Shown: positions 47,601-57,954 of the stretch, in pieces
Layout of the letters: each line of letters starts with the position of its first letter
How positions within the stretch are numbered: the first letter of the stretch is position 1
From: Balaenoptera acutorostrata
Taxonomy: Eukaryota > Chordata > Mammalia > Artiodactyla > Balaenopteridae
Assembly: GCF_949987535.1 (NCBI RefSeq)
Contig: NC_080067.1
Location: 60,632,405-60,696,404, forward strand
Length of the DNA: 64,000 bases
Direction of reading: 5' to 3'
The notes under the pieces: generated by a model
The model's database searches: none
Told to the model about the DNA's origin: nothing
Seen by the model: the letters and a program-made list of their open reading frames with translations, nothing else
Made by a program: the position numbers and the translations under genes

Positions 47601-47774
47601 CACAGTGGCTTAACTGCCTCTTAACCAGGCTTAGGAAAACTGAAAGTTGATTAATTGCCTTGTGACTGTGATTAAATTTAAGTCTGGCTATTTCAAGACT
47701 CTCTAATCATTCCAGAAATTTAAATTTTTCTTCCCTAAGACTCAGGTCTTCATTTTTTTTCATGATCTGACTCA
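44691..47774. other. No gene recognised; decayed repeat at 46560-46960
   Basis: Unique sequence. Around 46560-46960 the phrases CCATGCTAAGTGCCATAATA and ATCGAAGGCCTTGGAGGACA resemble the same ancient repeat as at 23525 and 48820. Short ORFs (for example 45166-45390, 47223-47405) have no motif. Confidence 0.4.
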
Positions 47775-48045
47775 TATATTTTTTTTAATTTTTATTGGAG
47801 TATAGTTGATGTACAATGTTGTGTTAGTTTCTGCTGTACAGCAAATTGCATCAGTTATACATACATAATTATACATAATAGGTCCCTAATAGTTATCCAT
47901 TTTATATATAGTAGTGTGTTTATGTCAATCCCAATCTCCCAATCTATCCCTCCTCCCCCTTTCTTCCCTGGTAACCATAAGTTTGTTTTCTACATCTGTG
48001 ACTCTATTTCTATTTTGTAAATAAGTTCATTCTTCATTTTTTAAG
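47775..48045 (-). repeat. Older L1 3' end
   Basis: Starting at a T-rich run: TTTTTATTGGAGTATAGTTG, then GTTAGTTTCTGCTGTACAGC and CCTGGTAACCATAAGTTTGT, is the reverse complement of the L1 3' UTR of the same older subfamily as 11630-12400. Confidence 0.85.
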
Positions 48046-48244
48046 AAGATCAAAATCTTCTTTCCAGGACTTTCATTTCAGGCCTCCTCATGAAGTTCAG
48101 GCTCAAAAAAAAATAAAAATAAAAATCAGCAGTAAAGACACAGTTTCAGAAATAAGAAGGGGCTGATACTTATATCCAGGACAGAAAAAAACGAACAAAC
48201 AAAATAAACAAAGCATGAAAGAGCCAAGCATCCCGGTTTACTGC

Positions 48245-48430
48245 AGAACAATTACAAATTTCCCCAATCTGACATTCAAGGGTCTCCACAATCTGTCGCT
48301 ATCTTGCCTTTCCAGACCCATTTCTGCAGGTATGCTATAACCATTCAAATCGGGCTATTCCCTATTTTCTTAGATCCTATGTTGCCTCACCTTGGCCCGT
48401 TGCATAGGCTTGCCCCTTTTCTAGGAGGGA
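48245..48430 (+). repeat. L2-like fragment
   Basis: CATTCAAGGGTCTCCACAAT, TTGCCTTTCCAGACCCATTT and GTTGCATAGGCTTGCCCCTT have the order of the L2 pre-3' region. Diverged. Confidence 0.45.
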
Positions 48431-48581
48431 CTTTCCAACCCCTTCCCCTCACCAACCCATCTTTGTGATTCTGACAAAGCTAAAATAGAGAGTCCATGAT
48501 GGAGGTGGGCTGGTAAAAATGGAGACTGGAGCCAGAAGACAGAAGGCCATGAATCTTTTTCTAGGAACGTCATCCCCTAGG

Positions 48582-48768
48582 CCACTGTTTCATAAACTGT
48601 CAATAAACCATCTGCATCTGAACCATGTGGGGACCTTTTTTAAAGGCATATTCTTGGATCCAAGCATCCTAAATTAGCATCTCTGGGTATGAGGCCCAGG
48701 ATTGGCCTTTTAATAAGCCCATTAGGCTTAGATGATGAGATGGGCTTCTAGGTGATTCTATTATATGT
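48582..48768 (+). repeat. hAT-Charlie (MER5A-like) element, degraded
   Basis: CACTGTTTCATAAACTGTCA, ATCTGCATCTGAACCATGTG and TTCTAGGTGATTCTATTATA fit a MER5A-like sequence in plus orientation. Confidence 0.55.
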
Positions 48769-49926
48769 ATATGAAATTTTGAATGCTATAGACAGCTAAT
48801 AACTGCATGCCTGAGAATGTGAATAGATTTGTGTATTAGGAGAGATAATTTGGACAGCAGAATGAGGCTAGGGAGCATGGAGGAAGAGACTAGAGGCAGG
48901 AAGACCAGTTAGGAGGTTATTGCAGTGGCCACTATTAACCTCTCTCTCCTGAAACCGTCTCCCTTCCTGGCTTTTGAGGCATGACTCTCTCTTGATCCTC
49001 TTGCCGCATCTGCATCTGCCCTTCTGAATCTTTCATGCTTGTCCTCTCATTCTGGCATCTCTTTCAATGTCAACATTTCACCAGGTTGTGTATAAAGTCC
49101 ACTTCTCATTGTAGAGTCTCCTTAATATCTCATCCACTCCCTTAGCTTCAAATACCACCTTCACACTGCTGCCCCACAAATTTATAGTATTTCAGAACAG
49201 CAGATCTCTATTTCCACCTACTTAATGAGGTGTTCTACCTAATATTTCATGAGAATGTCCAAATTTTACACTCTTCCCTATCTCTATACCTGCATCTCTT
49301 TCTTTAGTACCTATCTTACACACAGAGGTATAGCAAAATCCACCTACTACCCCAAACCAGACACCTGAGCATCTCACTTCAAATCTGCCCTATCCTCCAT
49401 GTCACCCCCCGCACTGTTTGATTTTTGCCCTATCTTCTACTAACAATTCTCTTTTTAATCCATACCTTCTTTTACATGTTCACCCCCATATCTATCTTTG
49501 GTTCAGATCTCAAATCCTGAGAAGAATCCTAGAACTTATCCCCCTTCCCCACCCAAAGAAAAGGCCAAATGCCACATGCATGACAGAGAAATGTGGGGAA
49601 TATCCCCCTAACCAAAGAAGATTATGAGGGTGAAGTAGTTCCAATGAAGAAGAAAATCTTTAATTTAAGGCTTTATAGCTGTAGAGTTTATTTGCCAAAA
49701 TAAAAAATACCTTTCCATTACAGAATTCTAATTGTGCCATGCTAAAATTATAACGTTGGCAGAGTGGCCTCAACTTGTCACTGTCAGGTCATCATGTGCT
49801 GTCATAACTACCATAATGTGGCATAGGGGAGGAGAAACATTAAGGGAAATTGGAACTGACTCTTTCAGGCCAGCTTCTCCCCCTACCCTGATATATAAAA
49901 ATAGTGGCTTGCAGAGAGAGAAAAAA
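48769..49926. other. No gene recognised; decayed repeat at 48820-48930
   Basis: GGAAGACCAGTTAGGAGGTT and ATTGCAGTGGCCACTATTAA resemble the repeat noted at 23525. The C/T-rich stretch 48940-49520 may be another old repeat of unknown family. Confidence 0.35.
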
Positions 49927-49949
49927 GTGTGTGTGTGTGTGTGTGTGTG
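49927..49949. repeat. (GT)n microsatellite
   Basis: About eleven uninterrupted GT units. Confidence 0.9.
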
Positions 49950-50384
49950 GGTACACGCATGCACGTGTGCGTATGTGCAACTACGGCCTCTTGCATCTGC
50001 CTATTAATTGAGATGAAGTGAGTAATGGTGGTGGATTTTTACATGATTTAGGTTTTCAAGAACTCAGTTGAAGATACTCCAGAGTTGCTGGATTAACTGC
50101 GGACTCCTAGAAGAATGGGTGTTTACCCCTCTTGCACTTTTGGAGACTATGAAAGAGCACTGGGCATGGACAAGCACACATCCATACAACCAAGTCCCTT
50201 GTGACAGAGGAATCCTGAGGATGGCGTGACCCCTCAACTCTGCAACTGAGGTGAAGGACATTCTAATGCCATTTGGCCCATGTGTAATTTCAGCCTCCAC
50301 ATGCCACTGAATGGGACTGCAGCCATGACTACAACCATACTCGCTGCCCCAGTAAAAACCTCTTTCTTTAGTTGCTACTATTCT

Positions 50385-50545
50385 AGTATTTTGTACAAGA
50401 TATGCCATTTAGTCTTCCCTCTAGATCCATATGAAGTAAACATTGCCAATCCAAGGCAAGGAAACAGGTTCAGAGAAGTTAAGAAATTTCCTAAAAGTCA
50501 CCCAGCAGTTAAGTGTTAGATCTGAATTACATGAATTCAAAGCTC
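50385..50545 (-). repeat. MIR SINE
   Basis: GAAACAGGTTCAGAGAAGTT, AAGAAATTTCCTAAAAGTCA and CCCAGCAGTTAAGTGTTAGA are the reverse-strand MIR core. Confidence 0.7.
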
Positions 50546-51464
50546 TTTCTATTAGCTTTGCTATTTTTGCTGCTCTATGTCCTATTAATTGTTTTTCTCT
50601 GATAACCTCGTGACAAAAATGCTAACAAGTATCAACAGTATTTGTTCCATATTTCAAATACTCCTGGGAGGACAGGGTGGGGAGAGAGTAGATATGTCAT
50701 CAAGGGCAATATTCCTTGAAATTAATTTCCTGTATGATTCACAGAGGGTGTACTGACATAAGGGTTATGCCTTTAATAGCCTTGTATCCGACAATTATCA
50801 GTAATTAAAAACCCAGTAGGAATTAGTTTATTAGATCACTTTCTAAGGTGGTGGTGAGCTTAGCTCTAAAATGGAATTTATGTTGTAACTGTCGCCACTG
50901 GGAGACCTAGACTGTTTCAGTTCAAATACAGAAAGAATGTGGAAATTATGAATTCTGGTAAAGTCTAGCCTTTAAAGGTAGACTCTGCCCCTAAAACAAT
51001 TGTCCTTAAGCTATAGCTTTGAATTTCATTTGTTTCATTTGCTGAGATTTCAATATATAAAAATCAGTTTAAACTTGGTCAATACTTTTATTTGGATTGT
51101 TTATTCTTCCTTAGAACAAAACTGTGAAAATAAGAGAAAGAAAAAGGTTGGCTGCATTTACTTTTCACACATTCAACACATGCTGTTATAGGAAGATTTG
51201 CCCTGTATGAATCTGCTAAAGATTCATAAAATATGCCATTTGTATTTTTCAGCATTCCTTCAGGCATAGATCCATAAAAGAATGTGTACTTGGTCTCCTC
51301 TGTAAATAAAATATGCACACATTTTCCTTCTTTCAGATTTCCCAAACAACCCTATTTCCTTCTCCCTGTTCTTCTTCTTTCATCCCCTTCTGTCTTTCTT
51401 TTCTCTATTTTCCTGCATGTAGGACTTCTTAAGTTCTCAGTAATTAGAAAGCAAGTTAGGGGAT
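50546..51464. other. No gene recognised
   Basis: Unique AT-rich sequence; short ORFs without domains. Confidence 0.5.
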
Positions 51465-51965
51465 GATGTCAGTGAGAATAATGGAGTAAGGACCTCTAAC
51501 ATTCCACTCTCTTATAAAACCAACTAAAACACTGGGGGAAAAAATGTCAAAATCAACTTCTCAGAACTCTGGAAATTAACCAAAGCCTTGTAACAATATA
51601 TTCAAGAATTTATTCAAGAAAAATTGCTGAATCTTTGTAAGAACAGTGAGCTCTGTGACATTTTAACTTGCCCTAGTCTCATCACCCTCTCCCTAGCTCT
51701 GTGGTAGCCTCAGAAATTAACAACCCACAATTACAGTGTAAACCAGCAATCTAACAGCCTCTGGAAGGGTCAGAATGGGTGTGGAGGTCCTTCAAAGCCT
51801 CATCTCAGAAAATTGTAATTATTTGACCTGTCCGCAGTTCCCTGAGAAATCCTACTCACAAGGTGTGTCATTTGATCCGACTTACAGCTCACCCAGTGAA
51901 AACAGCCTTTTTCCTGGGCAAATTTGTCAAAAACAATCAACGACACTGTTTAACATTACAGCTGC
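51465..51965 (+). repeat. Old L1-type 5' region (possibly HAL1-like)
   Basis: TGATGTCAGTGAGAATAATG, CAGAACTCTGGAAATTAACC and AAAAATTGCTGAATCTTTGT resemble the start of an ancient L1 or half-L1 element. It sits just upstream of an L1 3' ORF2 fragment in the same orientation, so both may belong to one element with an internal deletion. Assignment is from memory of the family and moderate at best. Confidence 0.45.
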
Positions 51966-52009
51966 TGAGGTGGGTAAGAGTGAAAACAAACAGCAAACTA
52001 ATCAAAGAA

Positions 52010-52312
52010 CTTAAAAGGCTGGGGAAGAATGTGGCAAGAATGTGGAGAAATTAGAACCAAAATATATTGCTGGTGGGGGTATAAAACAGTATAGCTACTT
52101 TGGAAGACAGTCTGGCAGTTCCTCAAATGGTTAAATATAGAGTTACCATATGATCAGAAATTTCAGTCCTAGGTATATACCAAAAAAAAAAATTGAAAAC
52201 ATATGTCCACGCAAAACTTGTGCATGAATGTTCATAGCAACATTATTCATAATAGTCAAAAATGGAAACCCAAATGTCCATCAGTTAATGAACAAACAAA
52301 ATGTGGTATTAA
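52010..52312 (+). repeat. Old L1 ORF2 3' fragment
   Basis: GGGGAAGAATGTGGCAAGAA, TTGCTGGTGGGGGTATAAAA, GAGTTACCATATGATCAGAA and ACCCAAATGTCCATCAGTTA match the ORF2 C-terminal part (HCWW… and CPSTDEW-type regions) in a diverged L1. Confidence 0.8.
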
Positions 52313-52314
52313 TA

Positions 52315-52465
52315 CTAGTTCTGCCACTAATTTTTAAGTTATCTGTACCAAGGTACTAACCACTGTGGGTTTCATTTTCCTTAAATGTAAAATAAAGATA
52401 CTTGACTGTATGAGCCTGTCCCATCATGTCCTAGGTAGCCTTGAAATTCTATGACCCTATATATG
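52315..52465 (+). repeat. MIR fragment
   Basis: TTCTGCCACTAATTTTTAAG, TGGGTTTCATTTTCCTTAAA and TGTAAAATAAAGATACTTGA fit a diverged MIR core. Confidence 0.5.
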
Positions 52466-52606
52466 GAATCATTGTAACTAGAATACAAGATAAAGAATAG
52501 CATCCTGGTTTCCGGTAAAAACAATAACAAATAATTATTGATGATGCACTGGGTGCTACCCTAAGTGGTTGGGTTATATCACTGAATAAAACACCCAAAG
52601 CTTCTT

Positions 52607-52892
52607 CTTTTTTTTTTTTTTTTTTAATAAATTTATTTATTTATTTTAGCTGTGTCGGGTCTTCATTTCTGCGTGAGGGCTTTCTCTAGTTGCGGCAAAC
52701 GGGGGTCACTCTTCATCGCGGTGCGCAGGCCTCTCTTGTTGCGGAGCACAGGCTCTAGACGCGCAGGCTCAGTAGTTGTGGCTCACGGGCCCAGTTGCTC
52801 CCCGGCATGTGGGATCTTCCCAGACCAGGGCTCGAACCCGTGTCCCCTGCATTGGCAGGCGGATTCTCAACCACTGCTCCACCAGGGAAGCC
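52607..52892 (-). mobile_element. CHR-type tRNA-Glu SINE with perfect duplication
   Basis: A long T run (poly-A tail on the minus strand), (ATTT)n, and the CHR body reading back to CCACTGCTCCACCAGGGAAG. Target-site duplications CACCCAAAGCTTCTT at 52592-52606 and 52893-52907 are identical over 15 bp. The long, uninterrupted tail and perfect duplication make it one of the younger insertions here. The ORF at 52652-53005 is SINE sequence. Confidence 0.96.
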
Positions 52893-52907
52893 CACCCAAA
52901 GCTTCTT

Positions 52908-53974
52908 GTCCTCATGAAGTCAACATTCTCACGAAATGTATTCTTCCTTCCCGCCTTCCCCTAGCCAAAATTACTAAGTGTAGTAAAAAAATTTCAAAGT
53001 TCTGATACCAGATAAGCTAGTTATGATATTTGACTTCTTAAATAAATGTTATACTATAAAATTATACCAAGATCAAATTTCAGTTAGCCACATTTCTTAT
53101 AAGAAATGAACATCATTACCATCTACAGAGGTGATTATTACCTGAGGGAAAGTCAATGCCAGGGGCCAGATTTAGTAAGTTAGTGACAGAAGACCCCACC
53201 TTGGACCTACAGTAATAATAATTTTACTGTAACCTTGAAGAGATCAGAATCCCATGAGCCTGGTTAATAGTTTCTAAAATAGCACCTGTTTTCATTATGT
53301 TTATTAACACAGATATTAGAATCTATGGCTAAACTAATTGTGTCATAACTCTCATGCTCCATATTTTGTTATCTTCTGCCTCTATTTTAGGATGAATTTC
53401 TCAGAATTGCCTCATCACCTATATCTTCAATATTTCATCCACAACACAGAATCAACCTCCATTTGCCTCCCCTCCACATTCCTTAAAAAGCAGGTCAATG
53501 TAAAACTACAATGTAAGATTCTCCATTAGAGGAAAAATAAAGCTTGAACCTTTATGTATTTAACTGTGTCCTTAAAATATGTGCATAAGTTTGATTCTAT
53601 GTATTAGTCTACTTGTATCTTGTGTGTCTATCAGGCAAGGATTGTTCAAGAGTTAATGTCCATAAATGAAGACAACTATCAGCATTTAATTATGTAGAGC
53701 TTTTGTTTTGTTTTATCAACTCAAACTATAAAATGGAGAAAAAATTGAATCATCTCTGAGTGATTTTTTTTTAACCACTAATATTCTTTGCGCTCCAAAT
53801 CCCCCATCAAGGACACAGAAACTTTCATTTTACATCCTTAACTATGTACCAATTTTCCTTCTGATCTCACTGTTTTGGAAAGTTTTCCTCAGGAAAAGAA
53901 AGCAATTGCTTATTGACATCTAATCCTTTCCTAAAAGGATAAAATTTTATCAAATATAATTAATATGTATATAA
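52908..53974. other. No gene recognised
   Basis: AT-rich unique sequence. The ORF at 53338-53529 has no domain. Confidence 0.5.
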
Positions 53975-55150
53975 TTTATAATAATGACCAAAAAATGTTT
54001 GTAGCTAAGACTAAATCTAATAAAATATTTCTAAGACCACTACTGAGAGAAACTTTAAAATCTAACTGAAACATAGTGATAGATACCATATTCATGGACA
54101 AAATATTGTTAAATTATTCAAATATCAGTTGTACATAAATGAACATATCAATTTAATCCAATTACAATCAAAATACTAATAAGGTCTTCCATTTAACTTG
54201 ATAAGCTGATTCAAAAATTTACATGGACAGGGACTTCCCTGGTGGTGCAGTGGTTAAGAATCCACCTGCCAATGCAGGGAACACAGGTTCGAGCTCCAGT
54301 CCGGGAAGATCCCACATGCTGAGGAGCAACTAAGCCCGTGTGCCACAACTACTGAGCCTGTGCTCTAGAGCCTGAGAGCCATGGCTACTGAGCCCATGTG
54401 CCACAACTACTGAAGCCTGCACACCTAGAGCCCGTGCTCCACAACAAGAGAAGCCACCACAATGAGAAGCCCGCGCACCACAACGAAGAGTAGCCCCCAC
54501 TCGCCACAATTAGAGAAAGCACGCGCACAGCAATGAAGAACCAATGCAGCCAAAATATAAATAAATAAATTTATTTATTTATTAAAAAAAAAAATTTACG
54601 TGGACAACTAATGACCAGCACTAGTCAAGACTTTACCAAAGAATAAAGTGAGAGAGTTGGCCTACCAGATTGAAATTTTTCAGACTACATTAGTTGTTAA
54701 CTAGACACTGACACAAGTAGAAGAGAATAAAGAGCTCAGAAAGAACCAGAAAAAGACATGGAAATTTTATACATGATAGATCAGTGGAGAAATGATGAAT
54801 TTTTCAATAAATCATGAAAAATAATTGGTTTCCCTTGGAAAATAACACATCAGATCCCTACCCCACAGTGTACAAGAATTTTAAATCCAGGTGTATTAAA
54901 GATGAAAACATAGTAAAAGCAAAATTTTAAAACTCAGTAGAAAAGATGGGAACCTGAGGTGAAAAAGTATTTAGTAAACAAGATGCAAAAACTTATCCCA
55001 TAAGAGAAACTACTGATAAATTTAGTTTCATTACATTTAAAACTTCTACTCAACAAAAGACACAAAACCAAAAGTAAAAGACAAAACTCATACTGGAAGA
55101 AGATGCTCTGTAAGTGGAAATTACATATAGAATATTGAAGATTTAGTACA
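53975..55150 (+). repeat. Old L1 ORF2 remnant split by a CHR SINE
   Basis: Left of the SINE: GTGATAGATACCATATTCAT, TTTAATCCAATTACAATCAA. Right: AAAGTGAGAGAGTTGGCCTA, ACATGATAGATCAGTGGAGA, TCCAGGTGTATTAAAGATGA and AAGTAAAAGACAAAACTCAT. These follow the order of L1 ORF2 after the reverse transcriptase. The copy is far more diverged than L1-A, B or C and has no open frame. Confidence 0.7.
54230..54589 (+). mobile_element. CHR-type tRNA-Glu SINE, full length
   Basis: The head GGGACTTCCCTGGTGGTGCA with GGTTCGAGCTCC leads into the body and an (ATAA)n/TTTATTTATT/poly-A tail. Target-site duplications AAAAATTTACATGGACA (54213-54229) and AAAAATTTACGTGGACA (54590-54606) differ at one of 17 bases. Inserted into an old L1 remnant. 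Confidence 0.96.
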
Positions 55151-55229
55151 CTGGAATTCAAAGCTTAGAATTGTTATCATTGTCATCAACTGTAATTCAT
55201 GTTTTCCACACCTAAGCATTTTTACTGCT

Positions 55230-55595
55230 TGTCCTGGTCAATTCAGGCTACTATAACAAATTACCATAGACTGGGTGGCTTATAAACAACAGAAATTTAT
55301 TTCTAACATTCTAGAGGCTAGGAAGTCCAAGATTAAGGCTCCTGCAGTCTTGGTGTCTGGCGAGGGTCTGCCTCCTGTTTCATGGACAGGTTGTCTTTTC
55401 CTTGTGTCCTTGCATGGCAGCAGGGGCAAGAGATCTCTCTGTGGTCTATTTTATAAGCGTACTAATTCCATTGATGAGGGCTCTACCCTCATGACTAAGT
55501 CACCTTCCAAAGGCCCCACCTCCAAATACCATCACACTGGGGATTAGGTTTCAACATAAGAATCTGGGGAAGACTCAAACATTTAGTCTATTGCA
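55230..55595 (-). mobile_element. Solo MaLR (MLT1A-type) LTR
   Basis: The minus-strand element begins TGCAATAGACTAAATG and ends …CCAGGACA, so it is bounded by TG…CA. A 5-bp direct repeat CTGCT flanks it (55225-55229 and 55596-55600). The middle (CATAGACTGGGTGGCTTATA, CCACCTCCAAATACCATCAC on the plus strand) is the MLT1A type. No internal retroviral sequence lies beside it, so it is a solo LTR left by recombination. The 90-codon ORF at 55275-55547 is LTR sequence. Confidence 0.9.
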
Positions 55596-55600
55596 CTGCT

Positions 55601-56409
55601 TTTTCCTACTTTATTTTTATCTTCAGTTGTCCTAGATCACAAAGGTACATGTATTGGACATTCAAAAACCACACCTAAGTCAATATGTGTTTTTCCTTAT
55701 TTCTCATATACATTATTTTTTAAAAAGCACTGCTGCTTTTAGTAAACATCAAATGCATAGGATAATTTTTAGGGTGCTAAAATATTTAATCCTCATCTCA
55801 AAATACAATGCTGAATAACTGAGATGTAGAGTTTAGATATGGTAAACTTTAAATTTGCTTCCAAATTTTAAATTGTATTTCCTGTTTATAGACAACCATT
55901 GCAAAAATATACATTATATATTTTCTTATATTTTCTAGTATTTATTAATTATTAAATATTAGAGGAAATCACATTCAAGCTGGGACAACATCGCTATCTG
56001 TTATTTTATTCCCACACATATTTAAATGCTCTCTGAGAAATATAACATCTGCAGACGCAAGACATTGGTTACACTCTAAATTTATTGGCAAAGAGAAAGT
56101 GAGTAGATATTCAATATGTACAATAAATATCCAATAACTAATGTAAACATCTTTGGCAAACAACTAACTGTTCCATCAGTGCCCACTGAGTCCTTCTGGC
56201 ATAGCAGAGGGTGCCACACAGCGAACACTGAGCCTGTTCCAAAACCCTGCAGTAACATTCTACATAAACATGCCTAGATTTCTGAGCTGTATTTCATACA
56301 GCATCCTCAGAGCCATAAAGGAAAATACCATGTCTATCTCTGCAGAGCACAAAGTGAAGGAAATCACAGTTGCCTGATGACTCAGCCCATAAATGAACTA
56401 GGAAGACAG
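55601..56409. other. No gene recognised
   Basis: AT-rich unique sequence with no supported feature. Confidence 0.5.
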
Positions 56410-56485
56410 TGTACTTGTATTGGTCTTGCCATCTGTGTGACTTTAGGTGAATCACTAACCTCTTTGGACCTCAAGAAACACAAAC
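56410..56485 (+). repeat. MIR fragment
   Basis: GGTCTTGCCATCTGTGTGAC, TTTAGGTGAATCACTAACCT and CTTTGGACCTCAAGAA are MIR-like. Confidence 0.55.
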
Positions 56486-56827
56486 TATACCACAAGGTAT
56501 ATTTTCAATCACTTAAAAGATTTTGCCCCAAATCTAGGAAAATCAGTCCTTAAATCTGTGTTTTCTTACTTATCCTGATCAGTAAAGAAAAAGCACAGCA
56601 TGTGCCTTATTATTATTGTGATTACATAGACCTATATTTTTAGTCAAAAGAATATACAAAACAGTTAATAGGCATATTTATAGCTGGGAATGGTTAATGA
56701 AGTCATTTCTATTTAGGGACTAATTTAACAGTTTAAAGAAAAGATAATGATGGTTAAAAGAATGACAGAAAGAATAGTATTAATGTCATTAAAATCACAA
56801 GTCCTTATAAAAACGACTGTTCTGTAC

Positions 56828-57049
56828 CAGAGATCAGCAAGGTCTTCCTGTAAAGGGTCAGATAATAAATATGCTGACTTTGTGTTCCATACAGTCTGTT
56901 GGCAACCATTCAACTCTGCCACTGTAGCATGATAACAGCCATAGACAATACATAAACCAATGAATGTGGCTGTGTTCCAATAAAACTTTATTTACAAAAA
57001 CAAGCATTGGGCCAGATTTGGTCCATTGGCTATAGTTTGGCAACTCCTG
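56828..57049. repeat. hAT-Charlie element with inverted ends
   Basis: The element begins CAGAGATCAGCAAGGTCTTC and ends GGCTATAGTTTGGCAACTCC TG; CAGAGATCAGCAA and the reverse complement of the end (CAGGAGTTGCCAA) are imperfect inverted repeats. The interior AATAAAACTTTATTTACAAA and GGGCCAGATTTGGTCCATTG is typical of a common nonautonomous hAT. Flanks TCTGTACC and TCTATACT are a plausible 8-bp duplication with two mismatches. Confidence 0.8.
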
Positions 57050-57866
57050 TCTATACTATTCAGTGGTTAGAAATTGGTGATTTTATGAAGGCTGTACTCA
57101 TTTTTTAGAAGGATAACACAGTTTTAAACAATTCTTCATCTACTCATCAGGTATTTAAGCTAATTAATTTTTCCTTTTAGCAAATATTTATTTTACTAGC
57201 CTAGACATGAGAAGAAAAGAAGCCAGTTACATTTGCCCTTTATTACACTACATATAATACTAGATTTTTCTCTGTTTTTAAAAGCAAGTTTTGGTCAATA
57301 TCAGTATCGACAAAGCATTATGATAAAATTGGTCAGAAGGTGAACTGAGAACAATTTACAAAATGGATTTCAGGAGCCATACCACTTATAAAACAGGGCA
57401 TATTGATTATTAAGACAACTCAGCAAGCTGTAACGATCAGATTTCTCATGCCAGGATGTGTTTGTTTCATCACAAAGAAGCCATCATTTCTCCTATTACC
57501 TTCATGAAATTTCAAAGACAAATATATTTTGTTCTGTATTCAGAGAGGCAGTGCACTCTTGAATGAACAGCTGCTGATCACTTTAGGAGCTTTTGAGCTT
57601 AAAATCAAGGTAGATGAATATTTTGGCTCAATCAAAACACAAAACAAAATTATCTCTTCATTGTGGATTCTCTAGGTCGCCTCTTTCTTTAAAAGCCTGA
57701 ATGTCCTCAGTGAAACTGAACAATAAGGAAACATAATAAACCAGATGCTTTCTGTCACTTTCCTGTTTTATGACTCACATATCCTGAAAGTATAATTTAT
57801 ATCTATATATTAAATAAATTTTGTTACCAGCAGCCAAACCTTATTTTCTGTGGAAAGAGCTGCGGG

Positions 57867-57954
57867 CTGATAAAGTTCTAGTTCTTATTCTGTGGACTGA
57901 TAAAGTTTTAGATCTTATTCTGTGAATTGATAAAGTTCTAGTTGTTATTCTACT
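57867..57954. repeat. 30-bp tandem repeat, three copies
   Basis: Three units begin CTGATAAAGTTCTAG or a near variant (57867, 57897, 57927) and end TTATTCTGTGGA or a variant. The third is slightly diverged. Confidence 0.9.
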
